A stretch of 64,000 bases of DNA from Rhizobium acidisoli (GTDB lineage Bacteria; Pseudomonadota; Alphaproteobacteria; Rhizobiales; Rhizobiaceae), in contig NZ_CP034998.1 of assembly GCF_002531755.2 (NCBI RefSeq), positions 3,600,001-3,664,000 on the forward strand. Direction: 5' to 3'. The number at the start of each line of letters is the position of its first letter. The first letter of the stretch is position 1. A program made the position numbers and the translations under genes. Shown one piece after another: positions 50,150 to 58,638 of the stretch. The notes below the pieces were generated by a model. That model saw only the letters and a program-made list of their open reading frames with translations. It did not search any database and was not told where the DNA came from.

Positions 50150-51655
50150 CTAAATGCTGCCTGCGGCATTCTTATCGGGGAGCGCAGCGGTGAGGATGGC
50201 GCGCTCGTCGAAATCCTGGCGGGCGACATTGGCCGCCACCTTGCCCTGACACATCACCATGATGCGATCGCAGATGCCCATGACCTCGGGCAATTCGCTT
50301 GATATGACCACGATCGCCATGCCGCCGGCCGCAAGTTCGTAAAGGATCTCGTAGATTTCCGATTTCGCCCCGACGTCGATGCCGCGCGTCGGTTCGTCTA
50401 TGACGAGGACCTTGATGCCCTGCTCGGAAAGCCAGCGGCCGAGAATGACCTTCTGCTGGTTGCCGCCGGAGAGATTGATGATGTCCTGCTTGCGCGACGG
50501 GGTTCGCACCCGAAGCCGGGCGATGAACCGATCGGCCAGCGCCGCCTCTTTTTTCGGGCTCAGAATGCCGAAGGGCGAGAAATGCCGGCGCGACGAAATC
50601 GCGATATTCTCTTCGATCGACCGGCCCTGGACGATGCCGTCGAATTTGCGGTCCTCCGGGCAGAGCACCATGCCGGCCTTGATCGCCGCCTTCGGACTGT
50701 TCGGCAAGACGACAACGCTATCGATCGCGACCTGACCCTGATGCCTGACATCGGCGCCGTAGAGCAGCCGCGCCATCTCGCTGCGGCCGGCGCCGATCAG
50801 GCCGAAGAAGCCGAGGATCTCGCCCTGGCGGACGGAGAAACCGATGGGATTGCGCAGCCTCGGCCCCGACAGGCCCTTGACCTCCAGCCTGATGTCGCCG
50901 AGCGGACGTTCGCGCCATCCCCAGACATTACTGATCTCGCGCCCGACCATTTCCGAGATGATCTGCTCGCGTGTCGTCTCGGCGATGTCGGGATGGTGGG
51001 CGGCAAGCTTGCCGTCGCGCAACACGCTTAGGCTGTCGCAAAGCCGAAAAATCTCGTCGAGACGATGCGAGACGTAGAGAATGACCGTTCCCTTCGCCTT
51101 CAGCCTCTCGATCAGGGAAAACAGGATCTCGCTCTCGCGCGATGAAAGCGAGGAGGTCGGCTCATCGAGCGCGATCACCCGTGCGTCGAGCATGACGGCC
51201 TTGGCGATCTCGACCATCTGCCGCGCGCCGATCGAAAGCGTGGCGACCTTGGCCGCCGGATCGACGTCGATGCCGATCTCTTCGAGCTTTCCCCGCACCG
51301 TTTCGATCAGCCTGCTCGAATGGATCATGCCGCCCTTGGCCGGAAAACGCCCGAGCCAGAGATTTTCGGCCACCGTCAGCTCCGGAACGAGCTGCAATTC
51401 CTGATGGATGACGACGATACCAGCATGAAAGGCGTCACGCACGGATCCGTATTTCTGCTCCTCCGCCCCGATCAGGATGCTGCCGGTATCGGCGGCCTGA
51501 TCACCTGATAGCACGCGGATCAGCGTCGATTTGCCCGCGCCGTTCTCGCCCATCAGGCCGTGCACGGCGCCCTTCTCGACTGAGAATGAAACATCCGCCA
51601 GCGCCTGCACGCCGGGATAACCCTTGGAGATATTGTTGAATTCGAGGAAAGCCAT
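50150..51655 (-). CDS. araG: Aldose ABC transporter ATP-binding protein (two ATPase domains)
   Basis: A 501-residue tandem ATPase of the AraG/RbsA type. Domain one has Walker A GENGAGKST (about 36-44), IHQELQLVPELTVAENL, and Walker B VIALDEPTSSL; domain two has FGLIGAGRSEMARLLYG in place of a full Walker A, the signature LSGGNQQK and Walker B VLVIDEPTRGIDVG. That asymmetry is typical for the family. ATG 51655 follows GGAGCGGTG. It powers the import of the sugar delivered by AraF. Confidence 0.87.
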   Translation of the reverse strand: MAFLEFNNISKGYPGVQALADVSFSVEKGAVHGLMGENGAGKSTLIRVLSGDQAADTGSILIGAEEQKYGSVRDAFHAGIVVIHQELQLVPELTVAENLWLGRFPAKGGMIHSSRLIETVRGKLEEIGIDVDPAAKVATLSIGARQMVEIAKAVMLDARVIALDEPTSSLSSRESEILFSLIERLKAKGTVILYVSHRLDEIFRLCDSLSVLRDGKLAAHHPDIAETTREQIISEMVGREISNVWGWRERPLGDIRLEVKGLSGPRLRNPIGFSVRQGEILGFFGLIGAGRSEMARLLYGADVRHQGQVAIDSVVVLPNSPKAAIKAGMVLCPEDRKFDGIVQGRSIEENIAISSRRHFSPFGILSPKKEAALADRFIARLRVRTPSRKQDIINLSGGNQQKVILGRWLSEQGIKVLVIDEPTRGIDVGAKSEIYEILYELAAGGMAIVVISSELPEVMGICDRIMVMCQGKVAANVARQDFDERAILTAALPDKNAAGSI

Positions 51656-51720
51656 CACCGCTCCGCCGAGAGGATCCGGCGGCACGCTGAGCGGCCGCCG
51701 TCTATATCATCGTGGAAGGT

Positions 51721-52704
51721 TTACTCGATGCCGAGATCCTTGCGGACCTTGTCGTAATCGCTGCGCAGCGCCAGCGAACCGGAGGTCAGCGTCAGCTTTT
51801 CCGGCGCCTTGTCGTTGGCGATCCAGTCGTACATGTTGAGCGCCGTCTCGTAACCATGACGCTTCGGCGAGATGATGACCGTGCCGAAGAAGCCCGTCGC
51901 TGCCGGCTTCTTGAATTCGTTGATCGCCGATTCCGCGCCGCCGATGCCGACGCCGATGACATTGGCCGCGGGGATACCCACAGATTCCGAAGCGCGGACG
52001 GCGCCGAGGACGGCTTCGTCATTGAGACCGAAGGCGACCCAGTATTTGACGTCGGCATGTTTGTTGAGAACGGTGGTCGCTGCATTCAGCGCCGCTTCGG
52101 TATCGGTCTTCGCCTGCGGCGCGTCATAGATGTTCTCGGCCGGAAAGCCGGCGGACTTCAGCACCGAGATGGCGCCCTCGACGCGGTCGACGGCCGTCGG
52201 CAGCTGATCGTAGGAGACACGGATCGCACCGACATTCTTCATGTCCCAGCCGCGTTTCTTGATTTCGTCGACGATGGCCTGGCCGACAGTCTCGCCGATC
52301 TTGGTGGCCGAAATGCCCATGTGCGGCACCTCTTCCAGCGGCTTGCCGTCGGCGCTGACGAGGCGATCGTCGACAGTCATCAGTTTCAGCTGGTTGGCTT
52401 CCGCCTTGGCGACGATGCCGGGGCCGAGCTTGACGTCGGGCGTGCAGATGATGAAGCCCTGCGCACCTTGAGCGCCGAGATTGTCGATCGCCGACTGAAC
52501 CTTCTCGCCGTCTTCGGCGCCGATCTTGACGACGGTGAAGCCTTTTTCCTTGGCGGCCTGGTCGGCGAATTTCCATTCGTCCTGGAACCACGGCTCCTCA
52601 GGCTGCTTGACGATGAACCCGATTTTCACGTCTGCGGAAAATGCCGAGCCGGCTGCCAGAATGGCGAAGGTGCCAGCCAGGATGGCTGCTTTGAACAAGC
52701 GCAT
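51721..52704 (-). CDS. araF: Arabinose-type sugar-binding protein
   Basis: A 327-residue periplasmic binding protein. Signal peptide MRLFKAAILAGTFAILAAG ends at AFSA near residue 24. The mature start VKIGFIVKQPEEPWFQDEWK is very close to the E. coli L-arabinose-binding protein, which also binds D-galactose. Further markers are TVDDRLVSADGK and GVGIGGAESAINEFKK. Start fixed by the signal peptide; the gene has the strongest promoter candidate of the operon (52759-52787). Uptake of L-arabinose or D-galactose is likely from the family; the dgoD neighbour favours galactose. Confidence 0.88.
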   Translation of the reverse strand: MRLFKAAILAGTFAILAAGSAFSADVKIGFIVKQPEEPWFQDEWKFADQAAKEKGFTVVKIGAEDGEKVQSAIDNLGAQGAQGFIICTPDVKLGPGIVAKAEANQLKLMTVDDRLVSADGKPLEEVPHMGISATKIGETVGQAIVDEIKKRGWDMKNVGAIRVSYDQLPTAVDRVEGAISVLKSAGFPAENIYDAPQAKTDTEAALNAATTVLNKHADVKYWVAFGLNDEAVLGAVRASESVGIPAANVIGVGIGGAESAINEFKKPAATGFFGTVIISPKRHGYETALNMYDWIANDKAPEKLTLTSGSLALRSDYDKVRKDLGIE

Positions 52705-52758
52705 GTCTCTCTCCCGAAATTCTAAAAATCATGCAGCCGCCTCCCAGGCAGCGCCTAT

Positions 52759-52816
52759 GAATTAAGATAAATCATCATACCAGTCAATTGCCAATGTATG
52801 ATGATTGCAATAATAC
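52759..52816. promoter_or_regulatory. Divergent araF / GntR promoters with shared operator
   Basis: Arms AATCATCATAC (52770-52780) and GTATGATGATT (52796-52806) are a perfect 11-bp palindrome with 15-nt spacer. The plus promoter is TTGCCA (52788-52793), 17 nt, TAATAC (52811-52816). The minus promoter is TTGACT (52782-52787), 17 nt, TAATTC (52759-52764). Each operator arm thus falls inside the spacer of one promoter, and the two -35 boxes are adjacent. Confidence 0.7.
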
Positions 52817-52913
52817 GATATTGACGAGGTGCTGGAGGAAGCGTCGCAAAGCGGATCGAATTCGGATAATGAGGTTCGATTGCCTGGCGCCAGAGATAGA
52901 GCGGAGAGGTGAG

Positions 52914-53669
52914 TTGGAAACAAACGAGCGACAGGACGGGGCCGAAAGCCCCGGCATCGAGCGCCGTCCACGTGTACGCCGCAACGTCACCGCGGCGATC
53001 GCACAGGATATCTGCGCGGAGCGGTATCCCTCAGGCTCGCCGTTGCCCCGCGAAAACGATCTCTGCCAACTCTACGGCGTCAGCCGCACCGTCATCCGCG
53101 AATCGCTGAAAGTGCTGGAATCCAAGGGCCTTGTCCGCGGAAAGCCGCGGATCGGCACCACCGTCTGCGATCGGGTCGACTGGAATATCCTGGATGCCGA
53201 CGTGCTCGATTGGATTGGTCCTTATATCAAGGATTTCGACCTGCTCGGCTGCATTCTCGAAGCTCGCCGCACCATCGAGCCGGCAGCGGCGGAATATGCC
53301 GCCGAGCGCGCCAGCGCCCAGGAGATCGCCGATCTCGACAAGGCTTGGCGGCAGATGCGCGACAGTGCCGGCGATCCGGAAAGCTTCACCGATGCCGACG
53401 TCATGTTTCATACGGTGCTGCTGACCGCCAGCCACAACCAGGTCTTCCGCCGCCTGTCGAGCGCCATTCATGCGGCGCTGAAATATGCGCTGCATGCCTC
53501 CAACATCGGCGTCGAGAATCGCGAGGATGCGGTGCTCGTTCACGGTCAATTGGTCGAGGCCCTGCGCATGCGCGACAAGACAGGCGCCCGCGACTGCGCC
53601 AACCGCATGCTCGATCTTGCGGTGCGCGACCTTGCCGCCGCCGAAAAGGCGATCGGCAGAACGAAATAA
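52914..53669 (+). CDS. GntR family regulator (FadR/FCD subfamily)
   Basis: About 251 residues. The N-terminal winged helix is AIAQDICAERYPSGSPLPRE then DLCQLYGVSRTVIRESLKVL (about residues 28-67). The FCD effector domain contains the metal-ligand-type residues in DVMFHTVLLTASHN and the later AVLVHGQLVEALRMRD. Such regulators of sugar acids often bind galactonate or related acids. TTG 52914 is preferred because GGAGAGG precedes it; ATG 52869 gives 15 more residues and is the alternative. It is cotranscribed with dgoD 55 nt downstream and faces araF across the shared operator. Confidence 0.83.
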   Translation: METNERQDGAESPGIERRPRVRRNVTAAIAQDICAERYPSGSPLPRENDLCQLYGVSRTVIRESLKVLESKGLVRGKPRIGTTVCDRVDWNILDADVLDWIGPYIKDFDLLGCILEARRTIEPAAAEYAAERASAQEIADLDKAWRQMRDSAGDPESFTDADVMFHTVLLTASHNQVFRRLSSAIHAALKYALHASNIGVENREDAVLVHGQLVEALRMRDKTGARDCANRMLDLAVRDLAAAEKAIGRTK

Positions 53670-53724
53670 GCAATCCGTGGCTGGGCCGCCGGTCAAAAAT
53701 CTGAAGAGAGACTGAAGAGCAGCG

Positions 53725-54873
53725 ATGAAGATCACCAAACTCACCACCTATATCGTTCCGCCGCGCTGGCTGTTTTTGAAGATCGAGACCGACGAGGGCA
53801 TCATCGGCTGGGGCGAACCGGTCGTCGAAGGCCGCGCGCTGACCGTCCAAGCCGCCGTCCACGAACTGGAAGACTATCTGATCGGCAAGGATCCCTTCCT
53901 GATCGAGGACCACTGGACGGTCATGTATCGCGGCGGCTTCTATCGCGGCGGCGCTGTACACATGAGCGCCATCTCCGGCATCGACCAGGCGCTGTGGGAC
54001 ATCAAGGGCAAGGCCCTCGGCCAGCCGATCCATTCCCTGCTGGGCGGCCAGCTGCGCGACCGCATCAAGGTCTATTCCTGGATCGGCGGCGATCGTCCGG
54101 CGGATGTCGCCAACAATGCCAGAGAGGTGGTCGCCCGCGGCTTCAAGGCGATCAAGCTCAACGGCTGCGAGGAAATGCAGATCGTCGACACCAACGAGAA
54201 GGTGGAAAAGGCGGTCGAAACCATCGCCGTCATCCGCGAGGCGATCGGCCCGCATATCGGCATCGGCGTCGATTTCCACGGCCGCGTGCACAAGCCGATG
54301 GCCAAGGTTCTCGCCAAAGAACTCGAACCCTACAAGCTGATGTTCATCGAGGAGCCGGTTCTTTCGGAAAACAAGGAGGCGCTGCGCGACATCGTCAACC
54401 ATACCTCGACGCCGATCGCGCTTGGCGAACGGCTCTTTTCGCGCTGGGACTTCAAGCAGGTTCTGTCGGACGGTTATGTCGACATCATCCAGCCGGATCT
54501 GTCGCATGCCGGCGGCATCACCGAGTGCCGCAAGATCGCGGCGATGGCCGAAGCCTATGATGTGGCGCTGGCGCCGCATTGCCCGCTAGGCCCGATCGCA
54601 CTCGCCGCCTGCCTGCAGGTCGATGCCGTCAGCTATAATGCCTTCATCCAGGAACAGAGCCTCGGCATCCATTACAACAAGGGCAACGACATCCTCGACT
54701 ACATCTCCAACAAGGAGGTGTTCCAATATGCCGATGGTTTCGTCTCGATCCCCCAGGGGCCCGGTCTCGGCATCGAAGTCGACGAGGCCTATGTCATCGA
54801 GCGCGCGAGGGAAGGCCACCGCTGGCGCAACCCGATCTGGCGCCACGCCGACGGCAGTTTCGCCGAATGGTAA
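53725..54873 (+). CDS. dgoD: D-galactonate dehydratase
   Basis: A 382-residue enolase-superfamily dehydratase converting D-galactonate to 2-keto-3-deoxy-D-galactonate. Length and residue numbers match E. coli DgoD: metal ligands Asp183 (GVDFHG), Glu209 (FIEEP) and Glu235 (LGER), catalytic His185 in the same DFH triplet and His285 (APHCPLGP). N-terminus [15 protein letters not shown] is family standard. ATG 53725 follows GAAGAGCAGCG. The GntR gene upstream and the terminator downstream delimit a two-gene unit. Later pathway genes (dgoK, dgoA) are not nearby. Confidence 0.93.
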   Translation: MKITKLTTYIVPPRWLFLKIETDEGIIGWGEPVVEGRALTVQAAVHELEDYLIGKDPFLIEDHWTVMYRGGFYRGGAVHMSAISGIDQALWDIKGKALGQPIHSLLGGQLRDRIKVYSWIGGDRPADVANNAREVVARGFKAIKLNGCEEMQIVDTNEKVEKAVETIAVIREAIGPHIGIGVDFHGRVHKPMAKVLAKELEPYKLMFIEEPVLSENKEALRDIVNHTSTPIALGERLFSRWDFKQVLSDGYVDIIQPDLSHAGGITECRKIAAMAEAYDVALAPHCPLGPIALAACLQVDAVSYNAFIQEQSLGIHYNKGNDILDYISNKEVFQYADGFVSIPQGPGLGIEVDEAYVIERAREGHRWRNPIWRHADGSFAEW

Positions 54874-54877
54874 GAAG

Positions 54878-54904
54878 AAAGGGTCGCGCAAGCGGCCCTT
54901 TTTT
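54878..54904 (+). terminator. Rho-independent terminator of dgoD
   Basis: Stem AAAGGGTCGC / GCGGCCCTTT (one T-G pair) with a GCAA-type loop and a run of six T's, 5 nt after the stop codon. Confidence 0.85.
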
Positions 54905-54970
54905 CATTCGCCGTGTAGCAAATCGGTCATCTCGTCCGTCATGGTGGAAACGCAAACAGGAGATCTTACG

Positions 54971-55366
54971 ATGGCCAGAGCAATCGCAATCATCGTCGCC
55001 CGCATCATTTTCAGCTTCATCTTCTTCATGGCCGCCGGCTTCAAATTCGCCGATATCGGCGCGACGGCGGGTTACATCGCCGCTGCCGGTTTTCCGATGG
55101 CGACATTCCTTGCCTGGGTCGCGGCCTTCTTCGAGATCGCCCTGGCGCTCGCTTTCATAACCGGGGCCTTCTTCACCGAGGCCAGCCTGCTGGCGGGCAT
55201 CTACGTGATCTTCCTTGCCTTTGCCTTCCACGGGCCATCCCATTGGCAGCAGAACCAGGCCGAATTCGGCTTCTTCGTGGATCACTTCACCTTCCTCGCC
55301 GGCCTGCTCTTTGCCGCCGTCCACGGGCCGGAGAAATGGGCGCTTCGGTATAATCTTCTCAGATAG
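54971..55366 (+). CDS. DoxX family membrane protein
   Basis: A 131-residue four-helix membrane protein: IAIIVARIIFSFIFFMAAGF at residues 4-23 with the KFADIGATAGYIAAAGFP family motif, then two helices near 48-66 and 71-88 and a final amphipathic region. DoxX-type; function unknown. ATG 54971 follows AGGAG. The gene lies after the dgoD terminator and before an SDR gene, so it is probably its own unit. Compared with the ECF-linked DoxX at 17319 it is shorter and lacks the hydrophilic tail. Confidence 0.78.
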   Translation: MARAIAIIVARIIFSFIFFMAAGFKFADIGATAGYIAAAGFPMATFLAWVAAFFEIALALAFITGAFFTEASLLAGIYVIFLAFAFHGPSHWQQNQAEFGFFVDHFTFLAGLLFAAVHGPEKWALRYNLLR

Positions 55367-55437
55367 CGCCACCGGCCTTTCCTTCCGGAACCAAGAGCCG
55401 AGCGGAACATTGGCTTACAATGGCAAGGAGGGCGCCC

Positions 55438-56217
55438 ATGGAGCTGAAGGGAAAGATCGCATTGGTGACCGGCGCCGGGTCCGGCATCGGCAAAGCGGCT
55501 GCTTTCAGGCTCGCCGCGGAAGGCGCGAGGGTCGCCGTGCTGAGCCGCACCGCCGACGAGGTGGAAAAGACGTGCACCGAGATCAAGGCGGCGGGCGGCG
55601 AATCGATCGCGCTGATCGCCGACACCAGCGACGAGGCGCAGATGCGCAGAGCCGTGGAGCAGCTGACCGATGCGTTCCACGGCATCGACATCGTTGTCGC
55701 CAATGCCGGCATCAACGGCGTCTGGGCGCCGATCGACGATCTGAAGCCGGATGAATGGGACAAGACCATCGCCGTCAATCTGCGCGGCACCTATCTGACC
55801 TTGCATCTGACGGTCCCGCATCTGAAGAGGAATGGCGGCTCGATCGTCGTCGTCTCCTCGATCAACGGCACCCGGACATTCACGACGCCGGGCGCCACCG
55901 CCTATACCGCAACCAAGGCAGGCCAGGTCGCCATGGTTCAGCAGCTGGCGCTGGAACTCGGCCGGCACGGCATCCGCGTCAATGCCGTCTGCCCCGGCGA
56001 GATCGAGACCAATATCGGCGCCAACACCAATAGCCGCCATCGCGAGGAGACCGAGGTGCCGGTCATCTGGCCGCAGGGAGATATCCCGATCGCCGGCGGC
56101 AAGGCGGGCAAGAGCGAGGATGTCGCCGAAACCATTCTCTTCCTCGCCTCAGACCGGGCTCGACATATCACCGGCACGCCGATCTGGATCGACGGCGGCC
56201 AGGGACTGCTGCGATAG
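55438..56217 (+). CDS. SDR oxidoreductase
   Basis: A 259-residue short-chain dehydrogenase. VTGAGSGIGKAAAF at residues 9-22, NAGINGVWAPIDD near 85, VVSSINGT (catalytic Ser), YTATKAGQVA (Tyr and Lys, near 154-158) and PGEIETNIG near 185. The ATG at 55438 follows AAGGAGG with 6-nt spacing; an upstream ATG at 55420 lies before the ribosome site and is rejected. Its long C-terminal region has an unusual PQGDIPIAGGKAGKSEDVAE loop. Substrate unknown; a glucose/ribitol-type dehydrogenase is one possibility. It ends 18 nt before the convergent cyclase gene. Confidence 0.82.
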   Translation: MELKGKIALVTGAGSGIGKAAAFRLAAEGARVAVLSRTADEVEKTCTEIKAAGGESIALIADTSDEAQMRRAVEQLTDAFHGIDIVVANAGINGVWAPIDDLKPDEWDKTIAVNLRGTYLTLHLTVPHLKRNGGSIVVVSSINGTRTFTTPGATAYTATKAGQVAMVQQLALELGRHGIRVNAVCPGEIETNIGANTNSRHREETEVPVIWPQGDIPIAGGKAGKSEDVAETILFLASDRARHITGTPIWIDGGQGLLR

Positions 56218-56235
56218 GCCTGCGTCCTGCGACAA

Positions 56236-57453
56236 TCAGGCGTTCAGCCGGGCGTTATCGAGCGTATAGAGTTCCTGCGCGCGCTGCACGCCGCGCAACG
56301 CATAACGTCCGACACAGGCAAGTGCGGCGCGCTGTGCCTCCGGTATCGCTGTGGCGAAATCGGAGGAGATCAAAAGATTGAGATCCACTGATCGGCACAT
56401 CGAAGCGATGCGGCTGACCTCGTTGACGGCAGGGCCGATGACCGTGAAGTCCAGCCGGTCCTGACTGCCGATATTGCCGTAAAAGACGTCGCCGATATGC
56501 AAGCCGATATAGACATCCGTCGTTGGCCGGTCGTCGGCGTTGCGTTCGGCGTTCAGCTTGGCGAGCTTTTCCCGCAGAAGCGCTTCGGCGTGGAGCGCCG
56601 CACGACAGGTCTCCGCCGGCACCTCGCCCTTGAAGATCGCCAGCACGCCGTCGCCGATCAGCTTCAGCACATTGCCGCCGGATTCGTGGATCGCCGTGAT
56701 CACCGCCTCGCTATAGTCGTTGAGCAAGGGGATGATTTCTTCCGGCGGTACGCTGTCGGAGATCTTGGTGTAGTTCAACAGATCCGAAAACCAGAGTGCG
56801 GCGGAAATCCGCTCCGATTTGCCGCGGCTGATCTTGCCCTCCATGACCTGACGCGCCGCGTCCTCGCCGAGATAGACTTCGGCGATGGTGCGGGCGATGC
56901 GCCCGAGCCCGATGCACTTGATCGCCAGTCCCAGCACCGGCACCAGCTTGCGCAGGATGGCGAGGTCGTGATCGGAAAAACCCTCGGGATGTTTGGTCGC
57001 GAAATGCGAGAAGAAACAATCCATTTCGCCGATCGTTCCAGCCTCGCTGAAACGATGGACCATCGCCACGAAATCCGTGTGGCCGGCTTCAGCAATCGTA
57101 TCGAGCAGGCTGAAATCGATCGGATCACCAAAGCCGAGACGTCGGCGTATCTCCCGTTCATTATTGGCCCAAAGATAATAAAAGGCCGAGCGCTGCCAGT
57201 TCGCCGCGGCTTCCCCGGAGCTCGTCGAGCCATATTCGAACTCGGTCTCGATCTCCTCCTCGCTGTCCCAGCGGAAGGCGCGGCCCTCATGCACCGGGTG
57301 CAGCGTATCCATCAGCGCCAAGCCGCGGTCGAGCGGCAGCCCGGCATTGCGACAGGCCGCACAGAAACCGGTCATGAGCTCGGCTTCCGAGGCGCCCTTC
57401 AGTCCCTGCTCCGTGATCCAGGCTGCAATTGTGCTGACGTCGCTATAATCCAT
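56236..57453 (-). CDS. Class III adenylate/guanylate cyclase
   Basis: A 405-residue soluble cyclase making cAMP from ATP. The C-terminal catalytic domain starts at ALWFSDLLNYTKISD near residue 214 (metal Asp in FSD), continues with NVLKLIGDGVLAIFKGE (second Asp) and IGLHIGDVFYGNIGSQDRLDFT (adenine-side Asp and transition-state residues). The N-terminal 200 residues are not a known sensor to me; they contain LDRGLALMDTLHPVHEGRAF, and later HTDFVAMVHRFSEAG and a hydrophobic SDHDLAILRKLVPVLGLAIK. ATG 57453 is chosen because longer frames overlap the LacI gene. Rhizobia carry many such cyclases with differing N-termini. Confidence 0.83.
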   Translation of the reverse strand: MDYSDVSTIAAWITEQGLKGASEAELMTGFCAACRNAGLPLDRGLALMDTLHPVHEGRAFRWDSEEEIETEFEYGSTSSGEAAANWQRSAFYYLWANNEREIRRRLGFGDPIDFSLLDTIAEAGHTDFVAMVHRFSEAGTIGEMDCFFSHFATKHPEGFSDHDLAILRKLVPVLGLAIKCIGLGRIARTIAEVYLGEDAARQVMEGKISRGKSERISAALWFSDLLNYTKISDSVPPEEIIPLLNDYSEAVITAIHESGGNVLKLIGDGVLAIFKGEVPAETCRAALHAEALLREKLAKLNAERNADDRPTTDVYIGLHIGDVFYGNIGSQDRLDFTVIGPAVNEVSRIASMCRSVDLNLLISSDFATAIPEAQRAALACVGRYALRGVQRAQELYTLDNARLNA

Positions 57454-57517
57454 GCCGCTCACCTTCACTCTCGCCCAAGCTGTAGTCCGAATTCGGCATC
57501 GAAGGAAGCCAATTGGC

Positions 57518-58546
57518 TCAATCGCCGACGGGCATGTTGTAAGGCGTGACGATTTCGACCGATGAGAGCGAGGCCGGAACCGCCCGACCCGGTGACGTCG
57601 CTCGGCCCATGATCGCCCTGAAGGCCGAACGCGCATCGGTCCTGAGATCATGGTGCAGCACGAAGCCGATCCGGCGGGCGGCAAGCAGGGCGCGGTTGTC
57701 GACGTCGAGATCATGGGCGACGAAGGCGTGGACCGGGCGTCTGGCCGCATCGAAGGCTGCCAGCACAGCCCGGTTGCCGCCACCGATCGAATAGACGGCA
57801 TTGACGGTGGGATCGGCGGCAAGGGCAGCCGCCGCAAGCGTTCCCGTCGCCGTATCGGTGCCGTGGCCCTCGCTGATTTCGGTGATGCCGATCCCGGGAT
57901 AATCGGCGCGGATGATGCGGCGAAAGCCGATCTCGCGCTCCTCCTCGCCACGAAACCGCCCGCTCGACAGCGTAACCAGCACCTTGCCGCCGCCACCGCT
58001 CGCAAGGACTTCGCCGATGAGATAGGCGGCGGTCTCGCCCGCCGCCCGGTTGTCGGCGCCGGCATAGGCGATGCGCGCCGAATTCGGCAGGTCAGTCACC
58101 AGTGTCACCACCGGAATGCCGGCCGCATCCGCCCGCGCAACGGCAGCGGCCACCTCGGCAACGTCAGGCGCCTTCAGCACGATGCCGTGTGTGCCGCGCA
58201 GCCGGATGCGGTCGAGAAGCTGCACCATCTCGGCCGGCTTCATCACCTCGGCGAAATGGAACCGGCATCGGAAGATGCCGGGCAGGAAGGCCGCCATCTC
58301 CGCCTCGAAGGCGGCGCGCACCGCATCGCTGAAACGCTGGGGTGTCTCCATGACGATGTCGATCGCCAGCATGCGCCCGCTCGCCACCGCCCCGGCCTGC
58401 TGCTTTTCGAGCTCCGCGATCGCCGCCTTCACCCGCATCTCCGTCTGCTGGCGCACACCCGGCCGTCCGTTCAGCACGCGGTCGACGGTTGCGGTGCTCA
58501 ATCCAGCCTGGAAGGCGATGTCCTTGACGAGGAAGAGATGGGCCAT
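57518..58546 (-). CDS. LacI family transcriptional regulator
   Basis: A 342-residue LacI-type repressor. The helix-turn-helix and hinge are at the start: VKDIAFQAGLSTATVDRVLN (residues 7-26) and GRPGVRQQTEMRV. The periplasmic-binding-protein-like domain follows (IAYAGADNRAAGETAAYLIGE, VYSIGGGNRAVLAAFD). The ATG at 58546 gives the standard start MAHLFLVKD. Divergent from the PhyH dioxygenase gene with 92 nt between them, so it likely controls that unit. The gap shows two direct TTTGATGG repeats at 58554-58573 as possible operator parts. Confidence 0.84.
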   Translation of the reverse strand: MAHLFLVKDIAFQAGLSTATVDRVLNGRPGVRQQTEMRVKAAIAELEKQQAGAVASGRMLAIDIVMETPQRFSDAVRAAFEAEMAAFLPGIFRCRFHFAEVMKPAEMVQLLDRIRLRGTHGIVLKAPDVAEVAAAVARADAAGIPVVTLVTDLPNSARIAYAGADNRAAGETAAYLIGEVLASGGGGKVLVTLSSGRFRGEEEREIGFRRIIRADYPGIGITEISEGHGTDTATGTLAAAALAADPTVNAVYSIGGGNRAVLAAFDAARRPVHAFVAHDLDVDNRALLAARRIGFVLHHDLRTDARSAFRAIMGRATSPGRAVPASLSSVEIVTPYNMPVGD

Positions 58547-58638
58547 GGATTCCGTTTGATGGTTTTTTGATGGATTCCTGATCTATATCACCCGGCAGCG
58601 CGGCGTATAGTGCCTTCATCGAAAGAGGAGGAGCCATC

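Noticed and set aside
57454..58065. N-terminal extension of the adenylate cyclase frame
   Set aside because: It overlaps the LacI-family gene in another frame and has Arg/Pro/Ser-rich shadow composition; the ATG at 57453 has a reasonable ribosome site.
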